From contig NC_052031.1 in NCBI RefSeq assembly GCF_015832195.1, positions 9,549,850 through 9,613,849 on the forward strand: 64,000 bases of DNA. The letters are read 5' to 3'. Below are positions 52,391 to 64,000 of the stretch, one piece after another. The notes under the pieces were generated by a model. The model saw only the letters and a program-made list of their open reading frames with translations. It ran no database searches and was not told the origin of the DNA. Numbering within the stretch: the stretch's first letter is position 1; each line of letters begins with the position of its first letter. The translations under genes and the position numbers were made by a program. The stretch is from Motacilla alba alba. Lineage: Eukaryota; Chordata; Aves; Passeriformes; Motacillidae.

Positions 52391-54396
52391 GTGAGGTTAT
52401 GGATTACTCAAGCAAGACTACAGGTCCATATCCAGAGACACGGCAGATTTCTGGCCTCAGTACACCACAGTATTCCCAAGCAAGAATGGTGTCCTCTGTG
52501 GGTTCCCAGTTTGGCGTTGGAAGTGTTTTAAGATCGTCCAATGGTGTTGTTTATTCTTCAGTAGCAACTCCGATCCCATCCACATTTGCCATCACCACAC
52601 AACCCGGTTCTATTTTCAGTACAAGTGTCAGAGATCTACCTACTCTCCAAACAATTGACTCTGTGCCCTCTTTATCAACTTTGCAACAGACTCAACCACT
52701 CCCAAGATCATATAGTTTCTTGACAACTGTGGCAGCTGAAAAAGATAAAGCAATCACTGCCATTGGTGTGGAGACAGGGTTACCACCTCATTCTATAGAA
52801 ACTATTACCACTGAGCCAACCAGCTTGATACCTGCTTTAACAACAGCATCTGAAGTTTATACAGATGTAATTGATGATGAGGTTGCCCTTCTCATTGCCC
52901 CTGAAGAAGGCAAACAGCAGCAGCTTGATTTGGAGCGAGAACTTCTTGAGCTTGAGAAAATTAAGCAGCAGCGCTTTGCAGAAGAGCTGGAATGGGAACG
53001 TCAGGAAATTCAAAGATTTAGGGAACAAGAAAAGTTTATGGTGCAAAAAAAGCTCGAGGAGTTGCAATCCATGAAACATCATCTCTTATTCCAGCAGGAG
53101 GAGGAACGACAAGCTCAGTTTATGATGAGACAAGAGACATTAGCCCAGCAGCAGCTGCAGCTTGAACAATTCCAACAACTTCAGCAACAGCTCCACCAGC
53201 AGTTAGAGGAGCAAAAACTTCGTCAAATATATCAGTATGGTTATGACCCTTCAGGAACTGGGTCACCACAAACTACCACAGATCAAACACTTTTGGAAGG
53301 ACAGTATGCAAGCACAGAAAATGGCCAATTTTGGCCTACTGATGACACAACCACTACAGCTTCAGGAGTGCTGGGTATCGAAATTCCACAAAGTCAAGCA
53401 TGGTATACAGTTCAGTCTGATGGCATTACCCAATACATACCCAGGTCTGGTATCCTAAGCTCAGTTTCAGAAATGTCTCTTAAGGATATTGACGTCAGAG
53501 AGGAGAAGCAATTGAAAAAGAGAAGTTCTATGCCAAAATTACGTGGTCCCTATGAGGAGTTTGAGGAGACCCTGGAAGAAGAGCCCCGGTGTTTCAAAAA
53601 AATAGTGGACAGTGGAGTGCAAACTGATGATGAAGATGGAACAGAAAGAGGTTACACCAACAGGAGACGGAGAACTAAGAAGAGTGTTGACACGAGTGTT
53701 CAGACCGATGATGAAGATCAAGATGAATGGGATCTTTCCAGCAGATCCAGAAGGAAGCCTCGTGTTGGGAAATACAGTGAGAGCACCACTGAGGCAGACA
53801 AAGCCAAACCATTCTCCAAGGTATCTAGTATCGCAGTTCAGACAGTGGCAGAGATTTCTGTGCAAACAGAACCTGTAGGAACAATAAGAACACCTTCAAT
53901 CAGGGCCCGATGGGATGCTAAGGTTGAAATAATAAAGCACATTTCAGCTCCAGAAAAGACATATAAAGGAGAAAGTCTGGGATGTCAAACAGAGACAGCA
54001 TCAGACTCTCAAAGTCCCCAGTATCTGTCAGCTTCATCTCCTCAGAAAGATAAAAAACGTCCAACACCATTAGAGATAGGATACACATCCCACCTTCGCC
54101 CAGACTCCACATTACAGGTAGTCCCTTCCCCTCCCAAATCTCCCAAAGTTCTCTATTCACCCATTTCACCCGTTTCACCAAGCAAAGTTATAGAGTCAGC
54201 ATTTGTACCTTATGAAAAACCCATGACTGATGACATCAGCCCTCAGAAGATGCTGCATGCTGACATGGCCAAGGTTCCTCCATCAAGCCCAAAGACAGCA
54301 AAGATGATGCAACGCTCTATGTCTGATCCTAAGCCCCTGAGTCCCACAGCAGAAGACAGTTCCAGAGCTCAGTTTCAGTACACTGAGGGTTTTATG
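52391..54396 (+). CDS. PCLO: PCLO (Piccolo) coding exon: coiled coil and QT-motif region
   Basis: This coding exon of 2,006 bases is entered in phase 1 after GTAATTTCAG (52381-52390) and leaves in phase 0 at ATG|GTAAGA (54397). The first 170 or so codons are Ser/Thr-rich and close to mammalian Piccolo (for example [18 protein letters not shown]). A long Glu/Gln/Leu heptad-rich segment (52912-53238) is a clear coiled coil. Then come two nearly repeated acidic VQTDDED elements, basic RRRRTKK and RSRRK patches, three more QT motifs, and a C-terminal part full of Ser-Pro sites, ending [10 protein letters not shown]...QYTEGFM. The family's next exon should begin with TKGSQ-like sequence; it is not in this window. 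Coiled coils in this part of Piccolo and Bassoon are known to support self-association and active-zone assembly; that role here is by family knowledge. Confidence 0.95.
52912..53238 (+). other. PCLO: Glu/Gln-rich coiled coil of Piccolo
   Basis: About 109 codons show heptad-like spacing of Leu/Ile/Phe in a Glu/Gln/Arg background, starting near [18 protein letters not shown] and ending before YGYDPSG. There is no helix-breaking proline inside. The last third is glutamine-dominated ([19 protein letters not shown]). Piccolo and Bassoon are known to have coiled coils in this area. Confidence 0.88.
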
Positions 54397-55312
54397 GTAA
54401 GAAGTATTTGCTTGCTTTTTTTTTTTTAAATAATAATATCCAATTCTACAGCTATCAGTACAGAATGAAAACAGACACACTAATTTTCAATACTTGTGTA
54501 TGTAGTCTTTTTGCACACCTTGCTGAAAAGTTGAGAGGAATGTCTAAAGCAATGGTTAGTTCATTCACTGCTTTGCCAGGAAAGCCCATATTACTAATAT
54601 TCAGGAAGTAACACAAGAAGATAATTTTCAGAATTTGGATGAATTTTGTGTTTTATATGGCAATTCATTGCCAGTATAGGGGTTACTGACAATGCTTCAG
54701 AAAATTGAAAGCATTTCCTTTCTAATCATATGACATCCAGCTCTTGTGGCACAGCCTATAGTGCATTTACCCTGAAATTACTGCATGAACCTTCTGAGAG
54801 ACAGATAACACCGGATTTATAATTGCCTTAGTTAGTTGTCCTTTTTGACCCTCAGGAGGTTTCTACGCCATGTGTGATTCTGTGGATAATCTTCTGTCCC
54901 AGTGTGTACATCTTTTATCTTTCCCAGACCAAAAGGTCTCATAGCAAAAATCCATTTTTAATTTGTTTGTTTTGGATAAGGAGGATTATCAGGAAGTTAT
55001 GCAAGTTTTGAGGGCTGTTTCTTATAGGAGTCAGAGGAGGCTGACATCAGTAGGATAAAAATTTTCATTTCTGCTGTATTTCTTTTCCTTGAGGAGGAAG
55101 ATTTCATATTTGGCAATCAGATTGATATTTATGAATAAGAGCAGTATTTATCTTTTATGTTCAGTTATCTGTGAATATCAGTGATTAGTACAGATTGGAT
55201 AGGATAAAGAGGGTTTGTTCTCTCTGTTTGATAATTTGTGGTGGCTTTCAAATGCAACATTATGTGGTTATACCCTCCAAGGCTCCCACTGTAAGTAGTT
55301 CCTGCAGCTTCA

Positions 55313-55353
55313 TGTGCAGTATTAAATGCTGCATTTGTGCAGTATTAAATGCT
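55313..55353 (+). repeat. Short tandem duplication, 23-bp period
   Basis: TGTGCAGTATTAAATGCT occurs at 55313 and again at 55336, separated by GCATT. Confidence 0.92.
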
Positions 55354-58300
55354 TCCCACGCTGTTACTGCTTGGAAAACAGTACTTGGAAGTTTGAAGGG
55401 AAAGCCATAGTTATGGCATTGGACTCTGTATAAATATCATTCACTAATGAATGAGAAGCACAGTGAGGGAAACTAGCATGAGCACTAAAGTTTCATGTAG
55501 AGTATTTGGAACAGCATCTTGAAGAACGTTGTTCATGGATTGTAAGACAATGTTAGGTCCTACTTAATATTGAAGAGTAGGTATAATACTGTAAAATATG
55601 ATAATTGTAGAAGTATAGTAAAACTACTTGTAAGAACGAATTGTTCAGTTCACTTATTTCACAGATACACATATATGTTTGATTTAATTGTATCCTTCTA
55701 TGATGGATGATGAATTCCATAAACAACTCATTGTTTAAAGGTCTTTACAGTAGAGTTTGAACACATACATTATTCTTTAATGAGACATGAAAACAAAGAG
55801 CTTGTACACCATTGTTTCTTTTTCGTAGCAACATGTTCTCTATGCTTTTGCCTTGAACCCAAACAGCAGATATGGTTTTCACTAGTGTGCAGCTATCAGG
55901 AAGCAAATAGCCCATGTCTCAAAGTAGTTGCAGCCTAAATAAAGGAGTGGGACATTTTTGTGGAAGGTAGGGTGCAAGTAGACAAGCACAAGGAAATGAA
56001 AAAAAAACTTCCATGAATATAAAGTAGACTGCACTAACTTGGCCATACAGTGGAGGGTGAGGAAGCTGCTCTGTAGACTTCCCATGACCATCACGGTTGA
56101 CTTCAGCTTTAATGCTATGTTAAGCATTAAGTTTGTTTTACTCTCTGATAGAGTTTTGTTCATGTGTCTGAAGGCCAGTTAGCTTATGCTGAGGTCAGGC
56201 ACATGAGGTTTAAAGGAGGAGAAGGCACATGGCCAGCAAGAAAGAAAATATTTACAGTGGTTCGTGAAGAATGTAATCAACTGACCTCATCAGCATATGG
56301 AAGTAGGACCATAAATTGCTTTTGCAGTTTCTGTATCAGTTTCAGTTCTCAATAACTCAGTCCAGTTCTGTTATGAAGAAGAGTTCTATGGTACAAAATC
56401 TAAATTATCTAGTTTCCACAAGACGTACAGTATTCCCTCCAGCATGTCCATTTGTTATACCATGGGTTTAGGGCTGTATCATCTCAAAGCACAGGGAAGA
56501 CTGGATTGCGATTTGTTTTGTACATTTTATCACATTCAAAAGTTCCGTGAAAGCATAGACACAGTGTCATTGTTGGCAAAGTGTAAACCTTGTGGACATT
56601 TTTTCAACTGTACATCTTTGTTGTTAGAGCCACGTGGTGTTGTTATACTTAAGTTTAAATATAGGATCACTTTTGGACTATCTTTCTTAGTGTGGAAGTA
56701 AGATGCTGCCTTAACTTTGAAATATTTTTGGCATTGGGACTGGTTTTTATTCATTTTTTGTATGTACAGTGCCCACAACAGCTGAGGTCTTTGTTAATTC
56801 TCTGTGTACACTTTTGTGCCTCCTGACATAGAGTTCCTAATTTCCTAGTTAAAAAAATTGAAAGGTAGAAGGGGACAGTTATGGCATTCAAAAGAGTGAA
56901 GTTCAGTACAGAAAAACTTTAAAACAGCTCACTCTGAAAAAGAGAATTTACTAGAGCTGAACATAAAAGAATAAAATGGAAATGAAAGATTGATCTTTCA
57001 CTACCTTAAGGAAATTGAATGTGTATATGAATATTTTTTGCATGGATGAATATCCCATCACTTTTTTAATAGTTCATGAATCAGGGTTATGTCTTTGTCT
57101 GCATTCATAAACATTGCAGGTGAAAAGGGTGTTCACGTATTCATGTATATGATTCACAGGCACTTTTTTCATGACAATTGAGCAAAAAAAGTTGATTCTT
57201 ACACAATTGGTGGGACCAAAAGAGTAAGAATAAAAGTGATCTCTTTTGAAGATTTACAGTGAAATGATAACTTGTCCTTCAGACAGTGCCCTTTCATCAG
57301 TCATGCACTTCTTCCAATAGAAAATGGTTTTTTTACAACATTTCAGGGAAGGATGTTATGGAGACTCTGACTAAGATGATTAAATATGTCTTAGAACTGT
57401 TGCTTTAAATATTATTTTCTTCTTTAAGGCAGCTTGTAGAGGAAATTAAAACAATATTTTATCTAAACTAGTATAGGTGAAAGGCTGAAAAGTAACCTGC
57501 TAGCTAATCACATAATAAAAAAATCCAGGTAACATTACTTTCAGTGGTGGAACATATAATTTTTTGACAAAAAGCTATGTGGTTATGTTAAAATGCCACT
57601 TGCTTGTCTGTTATAGTCATTGTTGCTATGTGAACACTAGAAAGAATATAGATGGTGCCTTCCTATTCATCCAAATAAAAAGTATGACTTGCCACTATGT
57701 TCCCTTGTGTAGTTCTTATGTGCTGTCCATTAGTGATATATACTAGCAATCAAGTATAGCTGAGTGAAGAAAAAACTAGGAATTGTAACTTGTCAGCAGC
57801 AGAACCAGTTGTGAAAGCCACCCATTGGAACTGACATTTAGCAAAGACACCAAATTTTGCTGTTTTGTGAGCTTTGTGTCTCTTACACTCCCTGTGGCAG
57901 TGAGCTCCCCAGCACTGATTTTATTAGACTGTTGAGTAGTCCAGCATGGTAGGGTTCAGTGAAGTGAATAGCCATGGGAATGGTTTCCATGAGAGCACCA
58001 GAAGCTGTCAATAGAGTCTGGAAGCGAAGATTGCAATTCATCCATTCAGCAGCAACAAAAAAATTGTGAGTACCTGTCTAACATAATAAAGAAATAATAA
58101 AGAAACAGCTTTACCCTAGTGTGCCACAGAATCAAGTCACATGCCAGTCACAGTCATGTTTGGCACTTGTGCAGATTGCATATGTGTAATTAAAGATGGG
58201 AGTTGTCTTCCTTTTGCCTTTGGATGCAAAATGTCTGTTCAGCTAAAATGAGGCAAATTGCAGAAGATCTTGCTGATGACCTGTCACACACATAAAACAT

Positions 58301-58738
58301 CCACAGCTAAGCAATGCATAGACTCAGCAGAAGTGTTTGTATTCATGAAACTAATGCAAAGACACATCTGTCAACAGCTTGTCAGCTTCAGGGTAGAAAC
58401 TGTACATATAAGCTTTAACACTTAGAGTAAATCCTATCAATATGTTTATTAAAAGAGACTTTTCTTGACATTTTTATCTGGCGTGATTTACCATATTTGT
58501 AAGGCAAAAATAATCAAGTCTTCATAATGTAATAAAAAAAAGAGTAATTATTTCAAGCAAAATCCCCCCAAAATGTGCCTTTATTTACACAAGAAATGCA
58601 ATATTTCTTCTATTTCTATATTAAGAGAATAATTATACTGATTTCAGGAGTGGAATTTATTTTAGATGGCTTTATTAACACATTAATGTGTATCATCTTC
58701 TGTGGTGTTCTGAAGTTCTCAACTTTAAAACATCATGA

Positions 58739-58890
58739 TTTCACAGAATCACAGAATGGGGTGTGTTGGAAGGTACTTCAAAATTCACCTAGTTCCAGCT
58801 CTCCCTGCCACCAGGGACACCTTTCACTATACCAGGTTGCTCCAATCCCCATCCCACCTGGCCTTAAATATTTCCAGGGAGATGGGGCAT
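58739..58890 (-). mobile_element. CR1 LINE 3' fragment, antisense
   Basis: TTTCACAGAATCACAGAATG, GGTGTGTTGGAAGGTACTTC, CACCTAGTTCCAGCTCTCCC, GACACCTTTCACTATACCAG, GGTTGCTCCAATCCCCATCC and CACCTGGCCTTAAATATTTC form a CR1 tail in reverse complement. It ends near ATGGGGCATACAC. The overlapping open frames are part of the repeat, not a gene. Confidence 0.9.
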
Positions 58891-61800
58891 ACACAAGTGA
58901 CCTTTGCAGTGTCAGAGATGCTGTACATCTGAGCACTGAAAAGGGAAAACAAGGTAGTTGTTCCCAGTAGAATTAAAACCTTCCATTTATCATATCCATG
59001 ATATGATGTTTTGCTTGTTTATTCAGGACTAAACTGATCACCAGACTTGTAGTTCAGCAAGGAGTGTTCTCCATGGATAATGAATAGAGAGGAAAAGGTA
59101 GGGATAATTACCCTGTTTGAAGGTGGATATTTCTGTTTGCTTAGGTTCCTCAGAAGCAGGGAGTAGGTTCATTTCTTAATGTCATGTCGGAATGACAGGT
59201 ATAATTCTCCTGCTGCTGAAGCACAAGACATAGGTGTTTCCCTTGGTTTCTTGTTATCTGAGCTTAATTCCAGCTAACAGGGGTTGGAACTTTGTTATAT
59301 TTCTTTTCGTTACTGTAAAATATTCAGAAGTGATTTTTGGTCTGAGGCATAGGTGGTCACATTGTTGCAAAAGACTTAATTCAGTGACTTTAATTTTCCA
59401 TTTTAGTTCTATGATTCAGCCCAGAAAAAGGGAATAACATTTTGGTTTCTGCAAAATCTATAATTCCATATAAAGGCAGAATTACCTTTTGCAGAAACAG
59501 CTGCTAGTTGTGCTTCAGTACAGATGGGTGTTGAGTGAGGAACCATCTTTGGTAGTATCTAAATTTTTAAATTTTTATTTTAAATTTAATTTTTTTTTTA
59601 GCTTTGCTTCTAAGTGGCATTGCTGAATTGTGGTTTAATGAAAATTCTCCAGACACTGGTGGCAACTGGTCCTTCATTTTGAGCATAAACCAGTCCTAAA
59701 GAATGATCTGGGAGAAGTCTGATTTGCATAATTCATATGGCTTTCATGCAGTTTGTGAACTGCACATGCAGAAATGCCTGGAAGAGTATTAATACACTTA
59801 GCAACTGAGGTCTTAACAGGTCTTAACTGAGGTCTCACACTTAGGCCTCAATGCTGATCCATTGCTTATAGATAGGAAATGTTATCTTGAGAGTGAATTC
59901 AGGCCAGCAATCCAGAGAAGGTGTAGATGTTTCTCACCAATTTTCTTTTGTGCTTGAATATTTTCACATGCTTTCTTTGTGTGCTTCAAACAAATTCACT
60001 GGGAACTCAGTTACAAAGACAGTCTCTGTCACATTTAGTAACAATTCTCAACAATCATATCCCCGTGTAAATAATAAAATAGGACCTATTTATCTTTTCC
60101 TTTAACCATGTGGTTTTAGCAAGATTTAAGATTATTTTTTTTTCCAGTGGTCTGGATTATTTATAATTTAGAGTCCTATTAACATTTCAAGCTACTGCTT
60201 CCTGTGAAGTATTACCTATATATATCCGTTGGAATAACATTTATGTGACTGAAGTGAAGCATCTTTTTTCCATCTGTCAGGTCTTCCAAAGAGACAGAAT
60301 ATCCCACATTTAGGCAACATGTCATATTAACATTGTTTTCTAAAGCACATTTAACTGGGTCAGTCTTTTCTGCCTGATACTTTTGTATTCGTTGGTTTCA
60401 CACCTTCTCTATTCAATCAAGGGATGTTCATGCATAATAGAAAATCATTATAGCGTTCACTCCTTTTCCTTAACAATCTTTTATAAAGCATGAGATTTAT
60501 GGCAAAGTTGACAAAGAGCTTTGTCACTTGGGCCTTTTCTCACCTGCTTTCAGCTTATCCGTCTTCCGCTCAAGCCAGCTCTTATATAGACATTAAGAAA
60601 ACCATCCCTGGCTATGATTCCCATCCCTCAGTCTTTTATCTTCCAGAAAGACAGAGGAAAACAGAGGTACAGTAGTATCTTTTGTTCATTTCTGGTGTAC
60701 CTGGTTACCATGGTTATCTGTTCAAAGAATACTTGGAATATTTGGTGTGGAAATAGGTAAATATCACGTTCCTTGCTTTAAAGTAATAAATACTGTATAT
60801 AAATTTATACAGTGGAAGCAAGCAGGCTCAGAAGAAAGACAGAAGGGCACATACACATGAGCAAATATTGGCCTACTACAGCTCTGTTTTGCTTCAGATC
60901 TTCCTCTCCTCTCAAGCCACAGATTACTGTAGTTAACATGAATAGGAGGGTAAAAGCTCTACCAGTGGAATTGTTTGACTGAAATAAAAAAGAGGATTTC
61001 TTTCACGTGCTCTCCTGAGAATTCTGGCTTCCTGCATTTTATTCTGTCTACAGTTTAATGAGCATCTTTGACTGAAGCTCTGAAAACTATACTGATAAAA
61101 TAAATGTACATTCTCCAAAAGGAGCAAAGAACAATGTCTCTAAAATCTTTTTTAGAAAGAAAGTGCCAACTGTCCTTTATTAGCAAGTTGTTTGGTGCAG
61201 TAAAAGATGAACAACAGATCACATTAGCTGATGTAAATTATCTGCTGTACTGCATTTTTGTCCAAAAGGAGCTAGTCCTGGGTTTGGGCTGGTTTTCTTT
61301 TCTGGGATTTGAGCCTGTTTGAGTTACACTTAGGACAGAGCTTCGTACTGAGTTTCTCCTGAGGAAAGCTCATTTCTTTTTAGTAATTCCTAACTTATTT
61401 CTAGTATATGAGATATAAAAAATTCAAAACTCTACATTATTCCCTTGGGAAGAATATGAAAAATATTTGCTGAGCTAGATATACCCCATATAATCACCCA
61501 AAAAAAATTACAAAAAGAGTACAGGGAGGTAACCAAGTAATCTTTGAGCTAGATGTCTTTGTGTTTGTAATACTCTTCACAGCATTATTAGCTTCATAAA
61601 TTCCTACCACATCTCTGAAGGTTTGCTTCTTATCTGTAGAAATACTGACTAGACCAGATCCTCTTGTGCTATCTGTTTAAAAATGCAATGTGTGCTAATA
61701 GCAACTAATTGTTTGTTTGCTTGTTTCTTAGTTTTTAAATTAATAAGGCTTGCCTATGTTAGTTCTAACTTTACTTTTGTTCTGAGGCTCAAAATCTTTC

Positions 61801-62267
61801 TAATCAGGCATTGCTTTTCTGAGACAGTGATTTCATATTAAAAATAATTTGTTAAGATAGACACATGGTTTTGCATATTATTGCTGCAAGATCAATTTTC
61901 ATTATTAAATATTAAGAAAATAGTTCCTTCTGCTGCACTTCTTTACATTATTACTGCAGCACAACATTATTGCTAAGCTAACTCTTTTTCAATGATTTTT
62001 AAATTGAAGTTTTCTTTCTATCTGCCAGCTGGAAGTGAATATCTTAGGTCAATGTGGTCACTGTCAAACAGGAAAGCAGTTTCAAGTGTATCAAACAGGG
62101 ACGTGTCCTAGGCTTTGCTCTTTAAAATTTCAATTTGCAATTTAAAGCATGAAGAAATTACTCATAGCATTTTTAGACTGATATAGGAAATACAATTACT
62201 TTGAAAAGCAGAATTGCAATTCAGAGCAATGTTCCAAAATTTCAATACTGATACAGACACTACAGGT

Positions 62268-62301
62268 AAAGAAGAAAAAAAAAGAAAACAAAACAAAACA
62301 G
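62268..62301 (+). repeat. A-rich (AAAAC)n tract
   Basis: AAAGAAGAAAAAAAAAGAAAACAAAACAAAAC, purine-rich on the + strand. Confidence 0.85.
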
Positions 62302-64000
62302 GAATATTGCTGATTAGGCAATAGCAGAAGTGAAAATGGTACAGTGTAGCAGTAAATTTTCAGATGTAATATGACTTAAAAATATCAATTGCTTGCAGGA
62401 AAGGTAGTGGTGTTTTGGGAAATACTGACAAGTGGGGCCTGTGTAGGATACGTGTTGCAGCTGTTCTGCCCTGCTCAGTGGCTGGTGAGACTTCAGCTTT
62501 AATACTAAATGCAGTTTAGCTGAGCATCTCTGAAGAGGGAGAGGATGAGATGTTTGAAAGTTGAGCATAAGAGAAAGGATAAAAGATTTAGGCAATGTTG
62601 GTTAGCTGTCTGAAGGATCTGGCTGTGTTGATCTAGAAAGACCAAAGCTGGACAAGAAAAGAGTCTTTCACTGTGTTAAACATGCTTTTAAATAGGACAA
62701 ATATTATCCACTCTTTACATCCAATAGAGACACAGGATTAATTATCTCAATCTGTGGCCTGGGATATTTAGTAGATGTGAACTTTATAACTGCAATAGCA
62801 CAGATGCCTTAGAACTGCTTTATTTTAGAGAAACTGTGTTACATCTGAATATTGGGAATACCATAAAGGGTTAACTTACATGACTGATTTCCTTTCCAAG
62901 CCAAGAATATCTTGAGCATTATGAGAAACAGAATTATGTTTAAAAATTAAATTCTAAAATTCAATACAATTTTCTTTAGTATTTATGGCTCTTCTGACAC
63001 AGTATCATGCACATCTTTGCTGTTAGTTTCTATCCATACAGCATTTGCTACAGAGTGCTGAGTAAACAGCCACTCAGATATATATTTCTATATATCCCTA
63101 TATAGCCCCTTTCTATATATCTCTATAGCCCTTTTCTAAAATATGGGTGACTGCAGTGATGCAATATTCATTTAAAAGATGGGAAGCTGAGGCAGGCATA
63201 ATCAGATAGCCTAAATGTCCCCTGTTTCATTCCTTCCATCCCTTAGCTGAAGTGGCATTTACTCCCTATTTTAGTTTGCTCTGTCCATTTCTCTTCTGAA
63301 GTCTGGAAGTCTCTTGTCTTCCTTGGCTGACACAACATAGCCTAAGGTATGAAGGATTGGAAATAACATGTTTAACATTAGATATTGGTGCTGAAAAATC
63401 CCACCTGATCTGGTCACTGTATATTCCTGTTATAATCTGCAAGCAGAAGTATTCCAAAGGAACAGTAGTTAATCCACTTATTTTATGGTTTTACTTTAGA
63501 ATAAGATTAATCCCACTAATTTCTCAAATGACTACAGTGAGGTTCTAGATGACTGAGACTGCTTTTGGTTCCATGGTCACTCAAAAAGCCTGTCTTCTGA
63601 TTCTTCTGTGTTCTTATTTCCTGTTTTTTCTCTCAAAACAGTGATTTTTTTTAATTATGCACTAGTTACCTTTTATCAATTCTGCATAGAAAAAGTTATG
63701 ATTCAGATAACGCTAGGTTTATAAATTGTTTTCTAGGTGCTAAAGCTTAATTAAAATATTTTTAAAATATTCATTTTAAATAACTTTTATTTAATTCATT
63801 GAAACATCATTATAAAAAGTCTTTCCACTATTTTCTGGTCTCTTCAGCATGCTTTTAAGATGAATGGCTGCTGATAGATGAGCATCATAGTGCAGACCAA
63901 CTTCTTATTTACAGGACAAGGTTGGCTCTGCTGATGCCAATTCAGAATTTCAGATGCTATCCTGTCAACAGTTCTCAAATCTCACTTGGAGAGAGCAAGT

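Larger units (their letters stand above)
54397..64000 (+). other. PCLO: 5' part of the next PCLO intron
   Basis: This segment starts at GTAAGA after the phase-0 exon end and runs off the window. I found no sequence matching the expected next Piccolo exon (Thr-Lys-Gly-Ser-Gln start, basic RRRIC-like coiled coil). It contains one CR1 fragment (58739-58890), short tandem duplications, a possible MIR-like remnant near 63150, and a splice-flanked open segment at 60554-60666 whose phase does not fit PCLO. Other stretches show nothing beyond AT-rich intron. Confidence 0.85.

Noticed and set aside
1..64000. CRISPR arrays, bacterial operons, phage genes, tRNA or rRNA genes
   Set aside because: Nothing of this kind was seen; the window is vertebrate gene sequence with long introns.

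Overview
The window is vertebrate genomic DNA, most likely from a bird. It is AT-rich and CpG-poor. Its dispersed repeats are mainly 5'-truncated CR1 LINEs whose 3' ends carry the avian-style ATTCTATG octamer, and I recognise no primate or rodent SINE families. CR1 is also common in crocodilians and turtles, so 'bird' is an inference from repeat style and not a proof.

One gene is recognisable: the central part of PCLO (Piccolo/aczonin), a giant scaffold of the presynaptic active zone, on the + strand. Three large coding exons are present: 39059-40279, 46951-52015 and 52391-54396. Their phases fit (0 to 0, then 1 to 1, leaving in phase 0) and together they give about 2,760 codons. Known full-length Piccolo is about 5,000 residues, so this is roughly the middle half. 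The N-terminal Gln/Pro-rich region, the first zinc finger and most of the second lie upstream of the window. The PDZ and C2 domains lie downstream.

Layout: 1-39058 is the 3' end of a very long PCLO intron with CR1 fragments, simple repeats and no recognisable exon. 39059-40279 encodes the last two cysteines of a zinc finger, a Pro-rich linker and a nine-unit array of 25-residue repeats. 40280-46950 is intron with two CR1 copies, a compound microsatellite and a decayed-looking open region on the minus strand. 46951-52015 is a 5-kb exon that is acidic and Ser-rich, then Pro-rich, then studded with short DLS/DLT motifs. 52016-52390 is a 375-bp intron. 52391-54396 encodes a Glu/Gln-rich coiled coil followed by a run of 'QT' motifs and Ser-Pro sites. 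54397-64000 is the start of the next intron, with one clear CR1 fragment.

The protein parts suggest a long flexible tether with short interaction motifs for SH3, CtBP-type and possibly dynein-light-chain partners, interrupted by coiled coil. I found no operon, CRISPR, prophage, tRNA or rRNA, and no new multi-gene system. The observations most worth checking are the tandem array in the first exon, the CtBP-like motif cluster that runs past the second exon's donor, and a few splice-flanked intronic segments.
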